A stretch of DNA of 64,000 nt from Lachnospiraceae bacterium UBA3310 (GTDB lineage Bacteria; Bacillota; Clostridia; Lachnospirales; Lachnospiraceae): NCBI GenBank assembly GCA_002361355.1, contig DESQ01000044.1, positions 1 through 64,000 of the forward strand, in the 5' to 3' direction. The notes beneath the pieces were generated by a model. It saw nothing but the letters and a program-made list of their open reading frames with translations, had not been told where the DNA came from and searched no databases. Every line of letters begins with the position of its first letter. The first letter of the stretch is position 1. Positions 51,253-60,103 of the stretch are shown here, in pieces. A program made the translations under genes and the position numbers.

Positions 51253-52830
51253 TCAGTTTAAATAGTCAAGCGGATTTACCTGCGCACCATTTATCAGGAT
51301 CTCAAAATGAACGTGAGGCCCTGTACTTACGCCCGTATTTCCGCTCAGAGCAATCTTTTGACCCTGGCTGACGGTCTGCCCCTGTTTTACCAGCACCTTG
51401 CTCAGATGGCCATAGCGGGTCTGTCTGCCGTCAGCATGGTTAATGTAAACCACATAACCATAACCGCTTCCCCAGCCTGCCTTTGCAACAGTTCCCGTAC
51501 AGGAGGCCATAACTGCCGTGCCGACCGGCGTTGCCCAGTCTATACCTTTATGATAAGTGCTGGCTCTTCTGGTAGGCGCCTTACGTCTGCCAAAGCCGGA
51601 AGAAAGCCTGCCTCCGGAAATTGGCTTGATATAAGTCGGCGGAATCTTCGTGCCCCGCTCCACTATTTTGGGCACAGCCTCATAAGTGATCTCCTCTTTC
51701 AGGATCTCCCTGCCCACCTCTTCATTATTGCGATAGGACACATCCGCCACCACCCTGCGGTGACCCGCAGAGGGCTCCTGCAGAGTCTGCGTCTGGTTGG
51801 TGTACCAATCGTCATTGTCCACATAGATAACGTCCGCCTCGTAATCCTCTTCATAGTACATCTGTTCCGTCCGTTCCACGGAAAGTTCCGGCTCAGGTAC
51901 CGTCACCGTAAGCTCGTCGCCCACGCGGATCACAGAATTTTCATCCTCTATGGTCTCGTTCATGGCAATCAGACGCTCTAACGGTATCTCATTTTTCTCG
52001 GCAATCTGGGAAAGCGTGTCCCCCGAAACGACCTCATAAATCTGTTCCTTCTCCTGATCCTTGGTGACCTCCTCGATTGCCTTGTCAAGAGATGTCAATT
52101 CGTCGTCCTGCAGATAAGACTCCACAACCTCCACCGTATCGCCAAAGTCAAGCGCAAGAAGACCCAGATCGTAATCGGAAAATTCTTTCTCCGAAGCCGG
52201 CTCAATGTCCGCAAAGATCTCATCCAGCGCCGCGTCAATTCCAAAACTGGTCATGACTTCCTCCGCTTCCTCTTCTTCCTGCTCACTGGCCGAATAAATC
52301 TGTGTCGTCAGCACATTGAGCTCCCGGTTAGAGTCAAGAACCAGATCCGCGTAATAGTTGTTGCCGCTGTCATATCTCTTGATGGAAGCTTGCAGGAGCG
52401 CAAGTACCTCCTGCGTACTCGCAAGGTTAACCGTATACTCATTGATTTTCACCGTATAGGAACGGTTCAGCGTCTCTTTGACACTCCCCCGCAGCGCCCC
52501 GAGCATGTTAGAAATTATGACACTTTTGTCATCTATTTTGCCCCAGAGTACTTCCTGCCCTTCCCAGGTCAAATCGCTCTCCGCCAGCACCATCTCGTCA
52601 CTGCTGCCCGCGAGCTCCTTTCTTGCCGTAATCAGGCATTCGTCCACCTCTCCAATGTCTCCCATTACGCCCACCTGCACACCGTTTAAATAGACAGTAA
52701 ACATGTTGTCCCCGTCACTTTCAAGGGTCTGTAAATGAGGCAGGAAAAAGGCGGCGATGACGCTGACGAACACCGCAACCTTAATATGTGCAATTTTCAT
52801 TTTTTTATAATGTCTGCTCAATATTTTCAT
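51253..52830 (-). CDS. M23 peptidase with LysM and G5 domains
   Basis: A 525-residue envelope protein. An N-terminal membrane anchor (IKVAVFVSVIAAFFLPHL, about 17-34) precedes a helical region of about 220 residues, a LysM domain (VVSGDTLSQIAEKNEIPLER, about 268-312) and a G5 domain (VADVSYRNNEEVGREILKEE, about 360-395). The C-terminal LytM/M23 zinc peptidase has HKGIDWATP and HVHFEILINGAQVNP with both H motifs, so it should be active. It probably cleaves peptidoglycan peptides or acts in division or sporulation; related proteins partner with SpoIIE-type systems, but no such gene is near. Confidence 0.9.
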   Translation of the reverse strand: MKILSRHYKKMKIAHIKVAVFVSVIAAFFLPHLQTLESDGDNMFTVYLNGVQVGVMGDIGEVDECLITARKELAGSSDEMVLAESDLTWEGQEVLWGKIDDKSVIISNMLGALRGSVKETLNRSYTVKINEYTVNLASTQEVLALLQASIKRYDSGNNYYADLVLDSNRELNVLTTQIYSASEQEEEEAEEVMTSFGIDAALDEIFADIEPASEKEFSDYDLGLLALDFGDTVEVVESYLQDDELTSLDKAIEEVTKDQEKEQIYEVVSGDTLSQIAEKNEIPLERLIAMNETIEDENSVIRVGDELTVTVPEPELSVERTEQMYYEEDYEADVIYVDNDDWYTNQTQTLQEPSAGHRRVVADVSYRNNEEVGREILKEEITYEAVPKIVERGTKIPPTYIKPISGGRLSSGFGRRKAPTRRASTYHKGIDWATPVGTAVMASCTGTVAKAGWGSGYGYVVYINHADGRQTRYGHLSKVLVKQGQTVSQGQKIALSGNTGVSTGPHVHFEILINGAQVNPLDYLN

Positions 52831-52856
52831 ATCATTCTGTGTAAAACGCTTTCCCT

Positions 52857-53486
52857 TTAAAAAAGCTTCGTATTCGTAAGCTGTGTAATAAGCGGCACAA
52901 GATTAACCGCAATATCCACAAGCACACCGATTAAAATAGCAACAGCCAGCTTCTTGGACACTCCAGTCCCCTGATCCGCCCGGCTCTGTTCGCCCTGCTG
53001 ATTCTGTTTTTCCATCTCCTCCGTAAAGGCCGCCTGCACATTGCGGTAAACCTTTACGTTCTCCTTGTGCACAACGTCCTCTGTCTTTGTCAGACGCTCC
53101 CCGAGAAGATGCCTAACTGCGTCGTTCTGTCCCTCGACAAACCCCTTAACAACTCCAGTCTGCTCGTCCAACAATTTTTTGATGGCGGCAGTCTGCCCGT
53201 CCACCAGTTTCTCAACAGCGGCCATCTGTTCCACTGCGCTCTTACGGGATTCGTTTTCTATTTTGATGCTCTCCAATCTGTCCATGCACTGTGCAAGCAG
53301 ATCGCGCACATCTTCCACATTTCCGGCAGTCTTAATATTGACGCGGCGAATTTCCTGCATAAGCTCGTCATATTCTTCCATCTGCTTCTGCATCTGTTCC
53401 ATCTTCGCCGCCTCTGCCGCGGCATTTGCACGAATCATCTCCTGCGCGTTCCTTTTTTGAGCCAGTTTATCTATAAATGTATCCAT
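52857..53486 (-). CDS. Hypothetical coiled-coil protein with C-terminal membrane anchor
   Basis: About 209 residues from the ATG at 53486 (GGAGGGCATGATA upstream; a first ATG two codons earlier is too near). Residues 10-155 form long charged helices (RNAQEMIRANAAAEAAKMEQ, MQKQMEEYDELMQEIRRVNI) with heptad patterns, then GVSKKLAVAILIGVLVDIAV forms one membrane helix near the C terminus. The middle has short repeats of VDGQTAAIKKLLDEQ type. This is a tail-anchored coiled-coil protein of unknown function. It has its own promoter. Confidence 0.7.
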   Translation of the reverse strand: MDTFIDKLAQKRNAQEMIRANAAAEAAKMEQMQKQMEEYDELMQEIRRVNIKTAGNVEDVRDLLAQCMDRLESIKIENESRKSAVEQMAAVEKLVDGQTAAIKKLLDEQTGVVKGFVEGQNDAVRHLLGERLTKTEDVVHKENVKVYRNVQAAFTEEMEKQNQQGEQSRADQGTGVSKKLAVAILIGVLVDIAVNLVPLITQLTNTKLF

Positions 53487-53492
53487 TATCAT

Positions 53493-53866
53493 GCCCTCCT
53501 GCTATATTTCTCATTCTGTTACAAAAACCGTAAAACTATGTCTGCATTTTATCATCTTTCCGCTGTTATTACAATAAAGAAAAGTATCTGCATCTTCTAA
53601 GGGAGTCGCCACCCTCCCCCATATAGCCTATTTTATTGTGCATATCGTATAATTTTTGTAACTCATTTTTTATATATTTAGAAATATTAACTATAACTTT
53701 ACATATTGTTCATAATTTGTTCATATTTAAGAAGTACAATTTAAACATAGAAAGCCAAGCGGAATGTCGTGTAGATATTACACACATAGATAAATTTTTT
53801 CATAATAGCCCGGGTGCCGAAAGGTATCCGGGCACTCCTCATTTTACGCATATAAACATAAACACA
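53493..53866. other. Non-coding gap, AT-rich
   Basis: About 370 bp between two minus-strand genes. It holds the promoter at 53546-53574, a TTGTTCATAATTTGTTCATA direct repeat near 53708, a GTGTA-GATAT-TACAC hairpin near 53769 and a GC-rich hairpin GCCCGG/CCGGGC near 53809-53834. I see no credible coding sequence. A plus-strand reading of 91 codons in this gap has no ribosome binding site or domain. Confidence 0.6.
53546..53574 (-). promoter_or_regulatory. Promoter of the coiled-coil anchor gene
   Basis: TTGTAA (53569-53574) and TAAAAT (53546-53551) on the minus strand have a 17-bp spacer. Confidence 0.7.
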
Positions 53867-53891
53867 GAAGAGGACTGCTCTAGTCCTCTTC
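53867..53891 (-). terminator. Hairpin over the alarmone synthetase stop codon
   Basis: A perfect 10-bp stem GAAGAGGACT/AGTCCTCTTC with a 5-nt loop contains the TAG stop codon. The following sequence is T-rich but not a clean T-run, so it may be a modest terminator or mRNA 3'-end stabiliser. Confidence 0.6.
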
Positions 53892-54563
53892 CTCCTGTCC
53901 CACGCGCATAACCTCTTCCGTCTCTTCCTGTCCGATATGTAAAATTTCCTCATTCAGTGACATCATCCTGGCGTCAAGAGCCGCAACCATCTGTGCGCAC
54001 TCCACAAGCTGTTCTTTGATATGCTCCGGCGCGTTTCCCTCAAATTTATAGTGAATCTTATGCTCCAGGCTTGCCCAGAAGTCCATCGCCACCGTGCGGA
54101 TCTGGATTTCCACCTTCGTGTCGGCAATTCTGTCGGAAAGATACACCGGTACCGTCACCAGCATGTGATAACTCTTGTAACCGCTGGCCTTCGGATTTAC
54201 AATGTAGTCTTTTACAGAAATGACACGTATGTCACTTTGGTTGCTGATCATCTCCGCGATCTGATAAATATCCGATGCAAAGGAACAGATCACGCGAATG
54301 CCTGCAATGTCATTGACATAGCGCACCATATTATCTATGGTAGACTCATACCCGTGTTTTTTCAGCTTCTTGACAATACTCTCCGGCGTCTTAATACGCC
54401 ATTTGATATGCTCAATCGGATTATAGCGATGCACATGCTGAAATTCGTCGTTTAAAATCTCCAGCTTTGTAGATATCTGCTTTAAGGCAGAATTATAAAT
54501 CAACTGCACTTCCTTCCAACTGTCGATATCGCCGTCTTTCTCTCTATCTACAATGACTTCCAT
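53880..54563 (-). CDS. Small alarmone synthetase (RelA/SpoT synthetase domain)
   Basis: About 227 residues from the ATG at 54563, which follows GGGGGATTTTTTAT. Only the (p)ppGpp synthetase domain is present: IKTPESIVKKLKKHGYEST, DIAGIRVICSFASDIYQIAE (the RIxD-like active site), KASGYKSYHMLVTVPVYL and KVEIQIRTVAMDFWASLEHK. There is no hydrolase, TGS or ACT domain. Such RelQ/RelP-type enzymes make alarmone under envelope stress, often by transcriptional induction. The acidic tail of about 25 residues (GQEETEEVMRVGQEEED) is low-complexity. It is a single gene. Confidence 0.9.
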   Translation of the reverse strand: MEVIVDREKDGDIDSWKEVQLIYNSALKQISTKLEILNDEFQHVHRYNPIEHIKWRIKTPESIVKKLKKHGYESTIDNMVRYVNDIAGIRVICSFASDIYQIAEMISNQSDIRVISVKDYIVNPKASGYKSYHMLVTVPVYLSDRIADTKVEIQIRTVAMDFWASLEHKIHYKFEGNAPEHIKEQLVECAQMVAALDARMMSLNEEILHIGQEETEEVMRVGQEEED

Positions 54564-54683
54564 ATAAAAAATCCCCCGATAAAATTGATAGCTACTTAAT
54601 AAGTATACCACGTTTTTCTATAAAGTGTATATTTTAGACAAAGTTTTCTTAAATTTTTATAATTTATTGTCTATTTTCACTCC

Positions 54684-56357
54684 CTATATTTTCCTGTCAG
54701 TCATAATACATGGCAATATGACGGGAATTGTCGCCATTATTGGGTACATATAACGTACCAGCACGGTTGGCGAGAGCAGCAGCGTCAGGTAATATGCCAC
54801 AAGAAACGCCATCGGCAGTATCTCCCGATATCTTTTCCTATATATTGCCGTCACAATACAGAGATATAACAGCCACCAGTAAAGAGCCGGCGCAAAAAGA
54901 ATCCTGACCACCGGTATTTTGCCATACTCGTTATCGGATACTATTTTTTCCATAAAAACGCGCAGGCCGGGGAGCAGACTGTGCTCTACAATTTCACAGC
55001 CCGCAGGCATTGTCCTGTTATCCGTGGAGAGATACCCGAAACCACTCTCCGTTCCGATTCCGTACACCTGTGCATGGGAAATATCCTGCAAAAACCAAAG
55101 CCCCAGCGAATTGTCCAGGAAAGCGTCTACATATATGGCGGAATGCTGCATCCCCAGCTTGATCCATGTCTCAATCAGCCCTTTCGGATTGTCATGGATC
55201 ACGGCACGGTTTTTCACAGGATCGGCCAAATGCGGATGATAGGCCGCAAAAACCCACTCGGAAGGAAGATACGCTTCCAGTTCCTGCCGCATCGCCGGAT
55301 CCAGTGTCTCCTCCGCTACCACTCTTGTGCGCGCCATCTGCTGCAAAGGAACACTCAGCATTTCCCGTGGGCTGCCGCTCTGCGCGTGAGTGGCAACTTT
55401 AAGAACGGTTGACCCTGCCGCAAACAGTAAAAAAACCGTAAGCGCCATTTTGAAATACGCCTTCCGCGCCTTCCCTTTCCCCATGCCGATCCACAAAACC
55501 GGCATACTGATCACAAAGGCATACACCGCATTGTTCCGAAACAACAGCATAAGTACCGCAAAGGCAATATAAACCGCCTGTTCTTTCCTGCTCATCCGCA
55601 TTTCCCGGTCACATGCCATCCGATACAGGCACACCGTATGAATCATCACCATTGCCGAGAAAAGCACATCTTTCGTGGTACTCAGAGCCAAAACGGAATT
55701 GGCAGGGAAAAACGCATAAAAAAGAAGCAGAAGAATCCGCACCCATCTTGCCATCCGTCTCTGATATAAGTAAGAAAGCGCCCATCCAAATGTCGTTGCC
55801 ATCAACAGCATCTGCACCACCGAATGGATTGCCATGCCTGCGGAATAGGAACCAAGCATACCGCCCAGCCTGAAAAAAGCTCCCAGAAATAGCGTATGCA
55901 AAAGCGGATGATGTGTGCTGTAATCATGGGCAATTACCTGATAAAGCTGACCCTCCGCATCATAGGCAAATACGGACGGATAATAAGCCAGAAAGACCGG
56001 CAGCCAGCAGAAAAAAATCACTGCCGCATAGAAAATCCATACCTGCCATGCCAGACGCTGTTTCTGTCTTTTTTCCGCTCCAACACTCTTTTGCTTTCTT
56101 CCACGCAAAAAAAACGCGGCAAGAACTGACCCTGGTACGGACAGGACAGCGCTCTCCAACAGGAAAAGAAAGAAACGCCCTGCAAAGGCAGCGACAGAAC
56201 CGCCGCCAAACACAGTCCCCTCAAGCTGCAGCCGCCATCCCAGAACAAAGGATGCCGCCACCGGCAAACTCCACAGAAACGCGCAAAGCATAAGCCGCCT
56301 GTTTTTCACCAAAGATATATATATGCCTGATTTCCGAAAAGATGAATTGTTTTTCAT
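54684..56357 (-). CDS. DUF6020-like polytopic membrane protein
   Basis: A 557-residue protein with about eleven membrane segments. The loop WLPVFLAYYPSVFAYDAEGQ followed by STHHPLLHTLFLGAF near residue 130 is the mark of DUF6020, a GT-C-like family of presumed glycosyltransferases in gut Firmicutes. A long extracytoplasmic loop (residues 335-460) holds EMLSVPLQQMARTRVV and QHSAIYVDAFLDNSLGLWF. The ATG at 56357 is six bases after a TGC-TATACT extended -10, so the message may be leaderless. An internal ATG at residue 23 with weak GGCGG is the alternative start. Substrate unknown. Confidence 0.8.
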   Translation of the reverse strand: MKNNSSFRKSGIYISLVKNRRLMLCAFLWSLPVAASFVLGWRLQLEGTVFGGGSVAAFAGRFFLFLLESAVLSVPGSVLAAFFLRGRKQKSVGAEKRQKQRLAWQVWIFYAAVIFFCWLPVFLAYYPSVFAYDAEGQLYQVIAHDYSTHHPLLHTLFLGAFFRLGGMLGSYSAGMAIHSVVQMLLMATTFGWALSYLYQRRMARWVRILLLLFYAFFPANSVLALSTTKDVLFSAMVMIHTVCLYRMACDREMRMSRKEQAVYIAFAVLMLLFRNNAVYAFVISMPVLWIGMGKGKARKAYFKMALTVFLLFAAGSTVLKVATHAQSGSPREMLSVPLQQMARTRVVAEETLDPAMRQELEAYLPSEWVFAAYHPHLADPVKNRAVIHDNPKGLIETWIKLGMQHSAIYVDAFLDNSLGLWFLQDISHAQVYGIGTESGFGYLSTDNRTMPAGCEIVEHSLLPGLRVFMEKIVSDNEYGKIPVVRILFAPALYWWLLYLCIVTAIYRKRYREILPMAFLVAYYLTLLLSPTVLVRYMYPIMATIPVILPCIMTDRKI

Positions 56358-56363
56358 AAATTC

Positions 56364-56372
56364 AGTATAGCA
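56364..56372 (-). promoter_or_regulatory. Extended -10 promoter, possible leaderless start
   Basis: TGC-TATACT on the minus strand (56364-56372) is an extended -10 element; no good -35 is seen. The usual start site would fall on the A of the ATG at 56357. Confidence 0.55.
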
Positions 56373-56444
56373 TAAGAGACGTAAAAAGTATTTACATTTC
56401 CCGCCGGGATTTGTATAGTAAGAGAAGAAAAAAGGAGGGTCGAC

Positions 56445-56711
56445 ATGTTTCGTCTATGGGCAAAAGAATGGAAAAATAACCGTATGATAAAAGATACCGT
56501 CATTGAGGACGGCCGCGAGGAAACGCGCACCCACAAGGTATTTGACGCGCTGGATGAGGTCTGTCTGCAATTTGATCTGGGAAAACCTCTCTGGCTGGAC
56601 GCTACCGTCTCCGAATTTAAACGTCACAGCAAGGCGCGTTTTAACCAGGATAATTTTATAGAAGAAATTCCGTTTGACTATCTGGAAATTCACGTGATTG
56701 AGGAGGATTGA
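56445..56711 (+). CDS. Small hypothetical protein
   Basis: An 88-residue soluble protein that I cannot assign. It begins LWAKEWKNNRMIKDTVIEDG, continues THKVFDALDEVCLQFDLGKP and ends with EEIPFDYLEIHVIEED; the pattern is a small alpha/beta protein. The ATG follows AAAGGAGGGTCGAC, an excellent ribosome binding site, so the gene is very probably real. It is followed by its own terminator and is divergent from the DUF6020 gene. Confidence 0.8.
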   Translation: MFRLWAKEWKNNRMIKDTVIEDGREETRTHKVFDALDEVCLQFDLGKPLWLDATVSEFKRHSKARFNQDNFIEEIPFDYLEIHVIEED

Positions 56712-56731
56712 AAAATCCTCCTCAAATTTTT
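56700..56731 (+). terminator. Terminator of the small hypothetical gene
   Basis: A perfect 10-bp stem GAGGAGGATT/AATCCTCCTC with a GAAA loop, ending AAATTTTT, overlaps the stop codon. Confidence 0.88.
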
Positions 56732-56744
56732 ATGCATAAAGCAA

Positions 56745-56773
56745 TTGACTTTGCATATCTTAAGTAGTAGTAT
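56745..56773 (+). promoter_or_regulatory. Promoter of the hemolysin III gene
   Basis: TTGACT (56745-56750) and TAGTAT (56768-56773) have a 17-bp spacer, about 65 bp before the start codon. Confidence 0.72.
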
Positions 56774-56837
56774 TTCAGTATAGAACATATAGTTTTAAAA
56801 ACTACATCTTGTATTTTTAATGAAAGAAGGTTTTAAT

Positions 56838-57488
56838 ATGCAAATTACGATTCGTGAACCCGGAAGCGCCATCACCCACTTCATCGCCATGATGATGGCC
56901 ATTGTAGCGGCGACGCCGCTCATGGTGAAAACTGCCACCGCCGCAGACCGCACTGCCTTTATCGCCATGGCGGTATTTATCTGCAGTATGGTGGCCCTCT
57001 ACGGCGCCAGCGCACTCTACCACAGCGTCACCGTGAAGGACAGCTTATTAAAAATGTTCCGTAAGTTGGATCACATGATGATCTTCGTACTGATCGCCGG
57101 ATCCTATACGCCCGTCTGCCTCATCGTTCTGGGTAACAGGCTGGGCTACACCCTGCTCGCAACCGTGTGGGGTATCGCCATCGTCGGCATGGTTATCAAC
57201 ATCTGCTGGATTACCTGTCCAAAATGGTTTTCTTCCCTTCTCTATATTGCCATGGGATGGGCATGCCTCGCGGTTTTCGGTACGCTGTGGAATACGTTGT
57301 CGCGAAACGCATTCCTGTGGCTTCTCGCGGGCGGGATCGTCTACACCATAGGCGGCGTCATCTACGCCATGAAACTGCCTATCTTCAACGCGAAGCATAA
57401 GAATTTCGGCTCCCACGAAATCTTCCATCTGTTTGTGATGGGAGGAAGCGTATGCCACTTTATCTTCATGTATCTGTATGTGATCTGA
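56838..57488 (+). CDS. Hemolysin III / PAQR family membrane protein
   Basis: About 216 residues from the ATG at 56838 behind AGAAGGTTTTAAT; an ATG six codons earlier overlaps it. Seven membrane segments are seen. Conserved PAQR-type motifs are present: GSAITHFIAMMMAIVAATPL, ASALYHSVTVKDSLLKMFRK (Ser and His of the presumed zinc site), DHMMIFVLIAGSYTPVCLIV and the C-terminal HEIFHLFVMGGSVCHFIFM with two His. Members are linked to membrane homeostasis or lipid hydrolase activity; haemolysis is not established for most. Confidence 0.9.
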   Translation: MQITIREPGSAITHFIAMMMAIVAATPLMVKTATAADRTAFIAMAVFICSMVALYGASALYHSVTVKDSLLKMFRKLDHMMIFVLIAGSYTPVCLIVLGNRLGYTLLATVWGIAIVGMVINICWITCPKWFSSLLYIAMGWACLAVFGTLWNTLSRNAFLWLLAGGIVYTIGGVIYAMKLPIFNAKHKNFGSHEIFHLFVMGGSVCHFIFMYLYVI

Positions 57489-57502
57489 ATATTATAAAAA
57501 TC

Positions 57503-57537
57503 GAGCGCAGAACGGATCAACCGTCTGCACTCTTTTC
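57503..57537. terminator. Terminator between the hemolysin III gene and galE
   Basis: An imperfect stem (GAG, GCAG and ACGG with CCGT, CTGC and CTC) with a 5-nt loop is followed by TTTT on the plus strand. It separates two convergent genes. Confidence 0.75.
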
Positions 57538-57548
57538 ATGAATTGTCT

Positions 57549-58565
57549 TTAGTCGTCGTACCCATTCGGGTTATTGCTCTGCCACCGCCAGGAATCCGCA
57601 CACATTTCCTTAATACCGTACTGTGCTTCCCAGCCGAGCTCCCGTTTCGCCTTATCCGCATTGGAATAGCATGTAGCGATATCGCCCGCGCGTCTTTCCT
57701 TGATCACGTAGGGAATTTTCACGCCCGTAGCTTCCTCGAAGTTCTTTACGATATCAAGCACGCTGTAGCCCACGCCTGTTCCCAGATTGTAGATGCACAG
57801 CCCTGCTTTCTCCTCGATCTTCTTAAGCGCTTTCACATGGCCCACTGCCAAATCCACCACATGGATATAGTCGCGCACGCCCGTGCCGTCCGGTGTGTCG
57901 TAATCGTTGCCAAAAACGCCCAGCTCTTTGAGCTTACCCACAGCCACCTGTGTAATATAGGGCATCAGGTTGTTGGGAATACCGTTGGGATTCTCCCCGA
58001 TCGTACCACTCTTGTGCGCGCCGATAGGATTGAAATACCGAAGCAGAATCACATTCCACTCAGGATCCGCTTTCTGGATATCCGTCAGAATCTGCTCCAA
58101 CATGGACTTCGTCCAGCCATAAGGGTTTGTACATTGTCCTTTCGGGCACTCCTCCGTGATCGGAATCATTGCCGGATCGCCGTACACCGTAGCCGAGGAG
58201 GAAAAGATAATGTTCTTTACATTGTGTTTCCGCATCACATCCACCAGCGTGAGTGTACCCGCAATGTTGTTCTCATAGTATTCCCAAGGCTTCTGCACAG
58301 ACTCGCCGACCGCCTTAAGACCTGCAAAGTGAATACAGGAATCAATTTTTTCCTTCGCAAATACCTGATCCAGCGCTTCCCTGTCCAAAATATCCGCCTT
58401 GTAGAATTTCACCGGTTTTCCTGTAATCTTTGCCACTCTGTCGAGAGACTTTTCACTGGAATTTGACAGGTTATCCACTACTACCACATCATAACCCGCA
58501 TTCTGTAATTCTACTACCGTATGGGAGCCGATATACCCCGCGCCGCCTGTCACTAAGATTGCCAT
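57549..58565 (-). CDS. galE: UDP-glucose 4-epimerase
   Basis: A 338-residue NAD-dependent epimerase that interconverts UDP-glucose and UDP-galactose. The Rossmann motif GGAGYIGSHTVVELQNAGYD starts at residue 7; the catalytic Tyr and Lys are in NPYGWTKSMLEQ (YxxxK near residue 149), with the Ser/Thr in IFSSSATVYGD near 125. The C-terminal substrate domain has YFNPIGAHKSG. Length fits exactly. It probably works with the UDPGP-type uridylyltransferase encoded upstream in a Leloir or exopolysaccharide pathway. Confidence 0.96.
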   Translation of the reverse strand: MAILVTGGAGYIGSHTVVELQNAGYDVVVVDNLSNSSEKSLDRVAKITGKPVKFYKADILDREALDQVFAKEKIDSCIHFAGLKAVGESVQKPWEYYENNIAGTLTLVDVMRKHNVKNIIFSSSATVYGDPAMIPITEECPKGQCTNPYGWTKSMLEQILTDIQKADPEWNVILLRYFNPIGAHKSGTIGENPNGIPNNLMPYITQVAVGKLKELGVFGNDYDTPDGTGVRDYIHVVDLAVGHVKALKKIEEKAGLCIYNLGTGVGYSVLDIVKNFEEATGVKIPYVIKERRAGDIATCYSNADKAKRELGWEAQYGIKEMCADSWRWQSNNPNGYDD

Positions 58566-58648
58566 AACTGCACCCGCCTTTCTTTTTCGGAAATGTGTTT
58601 TATGTCCTTAACGTGATTACAGTCTACACCGATTCCCCCATATTTTAC

Positions 58649-58677
58649 AATATGTGAATGTTGCTTAAACCTGTCAA
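58649..58677 (-). promoter_or_regulatory. Promoter of galE
   Basis: TTGACA (58672-58677) and CATATT (58649-58654) on the minus strand have a 17-bp spacer. The -35 box is perfect, the -10 weaker. Confidence 0.6.
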
Positions 58678-58700
58678 AATGTTATATACTTATGCTTTGA

Positions 58701-58838
58701 GCAGTGCTAAAACAGACAGAAACAAATCGACTGCTTGCAGACGCATTTGTCTGTGTCTGTTTTAATAGGGCGAATGCCCATCATGAATAATTTGCCGTTT
58801 TATGGCAAATTATGAATGGCACTGCGAAAAGGCAGTGT
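58701..58838. repeat. Multi-hairpin intergenic element before galE
   Basis: Four successive inverted repeats are visible: a 19-bp imperfect one (58709-58727 with 58745-58763, 17 matches), GGGC-GAAT-GCCC (58768-58779), ATAATTTGCC/GGCAAATTAT (58787-58796 with 58804-58813) and CACTGC/GCAGTG (58820-58825 with 58832-58837). GCAGTGC at 58701 can also pair with the last hairpin. It has no ORF and no clear T-run. It may be a mobile repeat or structured RNA. Confidence 0.6.
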
Positions 58839-58842
58839 CTCT

Positions 58843-60069
58843 CTACAACTCTATCCCATTCTCCTTACACAGCTTCCGCGCGCTCTCCACCGAGTCAATC
58901 CCCGTCTTGTTCTTAATGGGCGCAAATTCCTTATTTCTCACTACTTCAAAGGGCAGGCAGGAATCCAGCTCATGAATCATGTCCAGCACCAGTTGCTCAA
59001 ATTTATAGCCATTTGGCTCTTCCGGCTTCACAAGCTCCCCCTTTTCATCCAGATAGGGAATTTTCTTTTCCACAATATGAAGCGGAAGTTTTCTTGCCAC
59101 AATCTCCTCCAGATCCTTCACCCGGAACAGATAGTTTAAGATCACGCCAAAATGATAAGCCGGATCACCCTGCTCGTTTTTCGCCGCCATCAACTCCGGC
59201 GTCATGTCATAGTATTCCACAATGGAAGGTCTGCCGTCCTCCAGACACATCGCGCCCACCTTCTCGTCCGGCGCAGTCTTTGCCACCACTTTTGCCCCTA
59301 CTGCGCTGTCTGTCGAGATCGTCGCGCCCACAAAGCAGGGATCGGCAATGCGCTGCAGCACATTATCCACCGCAAACACATTCAGCCACTCCACGCCCGC
59401 CTGTCTGATTTTATCGGTGACGCCCCATTTCATCATGGACAAAAACCACCCGCCATTACCGTTGGGGGAAGTGGACATTTTATTTTTTGCTTCCAGATAC
59501 ACCTTGCCCTCATAATCGCAGGCAGGCGCCATATCCTGCATGAAAAAGGTCACATAGTCCGCATTGTAACCGAAATAATTCTTTTCCTTGAAAAAACTGA
59601 CAGTCGCGTCATGATTCTTGTCGCTGGTCATCACATAGAGGGGAATCCACGCATCAGCCTGCCTTACTACATCCATCAGGTTTTCAACCAGCCGCTGGAA
59701 AATGAAGACCTCCTTTGTCAGGCCGATATTGTACACACCCTTCGGCGCATCCGAGCCAAGTCTGGTACCCATGCCGCCCGCCAGAAGCACCGAGCCAACC
59801 TTGCCTGCCTTAATCGCTTTCAGACCGATTCCGGTATACTCATCCCGCTTTTTTTCGATCTCCGGAAGCTGCATCACTCCGATCGGTTCAATCTTTCCTC
59901 TGGGATTTAAGGTCTCTTTCTTTTTGCAGAGCGACAATACCTCAAAGTCCGTCTGCTCAATCTGGGCAAGCAGCGCCTCCTTCTCTTCCCCATTCAGCTC
60001 CCCGTAATATTTCAGCACGTGAAGCTGCCCGTACTTTTCCAGTTTTTCGTATGCCTCCTGATAGTTCAT
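58843..60069 (-). CDS. UDPGP-type nucleotidyltransferase (UTP-sugar-1-phosphate)
   Basis: About 408 residues from the ATG at 60069, which follows AACAAGGAGGGTACT. The nucleotide-binding loop LLAGGMGTRLGSDAPKGVYN is near residue 92, with a lysine of the UDP-sugar site in APKG and further family patterns TSDKNHDATVSFFKEKNYFG and MSTSPNGNGGWFLSMMK. This is the eukaryote-type UDPGP family, which makes UDP-GlcNAc or UDP-glucose and is distinct from GalU. The exact sugar cannot be deduced. A glycogen, wall or exopolysaccharide role is plausible beside galE. Confidence 0.88.
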   Translation of the reverse strand: MNYQEAYEKLEKYGQLHVLKYYGELNGEEKEALLAQIEQTDFEVLSLCKKKETLNPRGKIEPIGVMQLPEIEKKRDEYTGIGLKAIKAGKVGSVLLAGGMGTRLGSDAPKGVYNIGLTKEVFIFQRLVENLMDVVRQADAWIPLYVMTSDKNHDATVSFFKEKNYFGYNADYVTFFMQDMAPACDYEGKVYLEAKNKMSTSPNGNGGWFLSMMKWGVTDKIRQAGVEWLNVFAVDNVLQRIADPCFVGATISTDSAVGAKVVAKTAPDEKVGAMCLEDGRPSIVEYYDMTPELMAAKNEQGDPAYHFGVILNYLFRVKDLEEIVARKLPLHIVEKKIPYLDEKGELVKPEEPNGYKFEQLVLDMIHELDSCLPFEVVRNKEFAPIKNKTGIDSVESARKLCKENGIEL

Positions 60070-60103
60070 AGTACCCTCCTTGTTCTGACACATTTGTACT
60101 ATC

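Noticed and set aside
53800..53840. Possible c-di-GMP or other riboswitch at the GC-rich hairpin
   Set aside because: A single hairpin without the conserved aptamer sequences and without a gene directly downstream.
53636..53911. Plus-strand frame of 91 codons in the AT-rich gap
   Set aside because: No ribosome binding site, biased AT-rich composition and overlap with the alarmone synthetase gene end.
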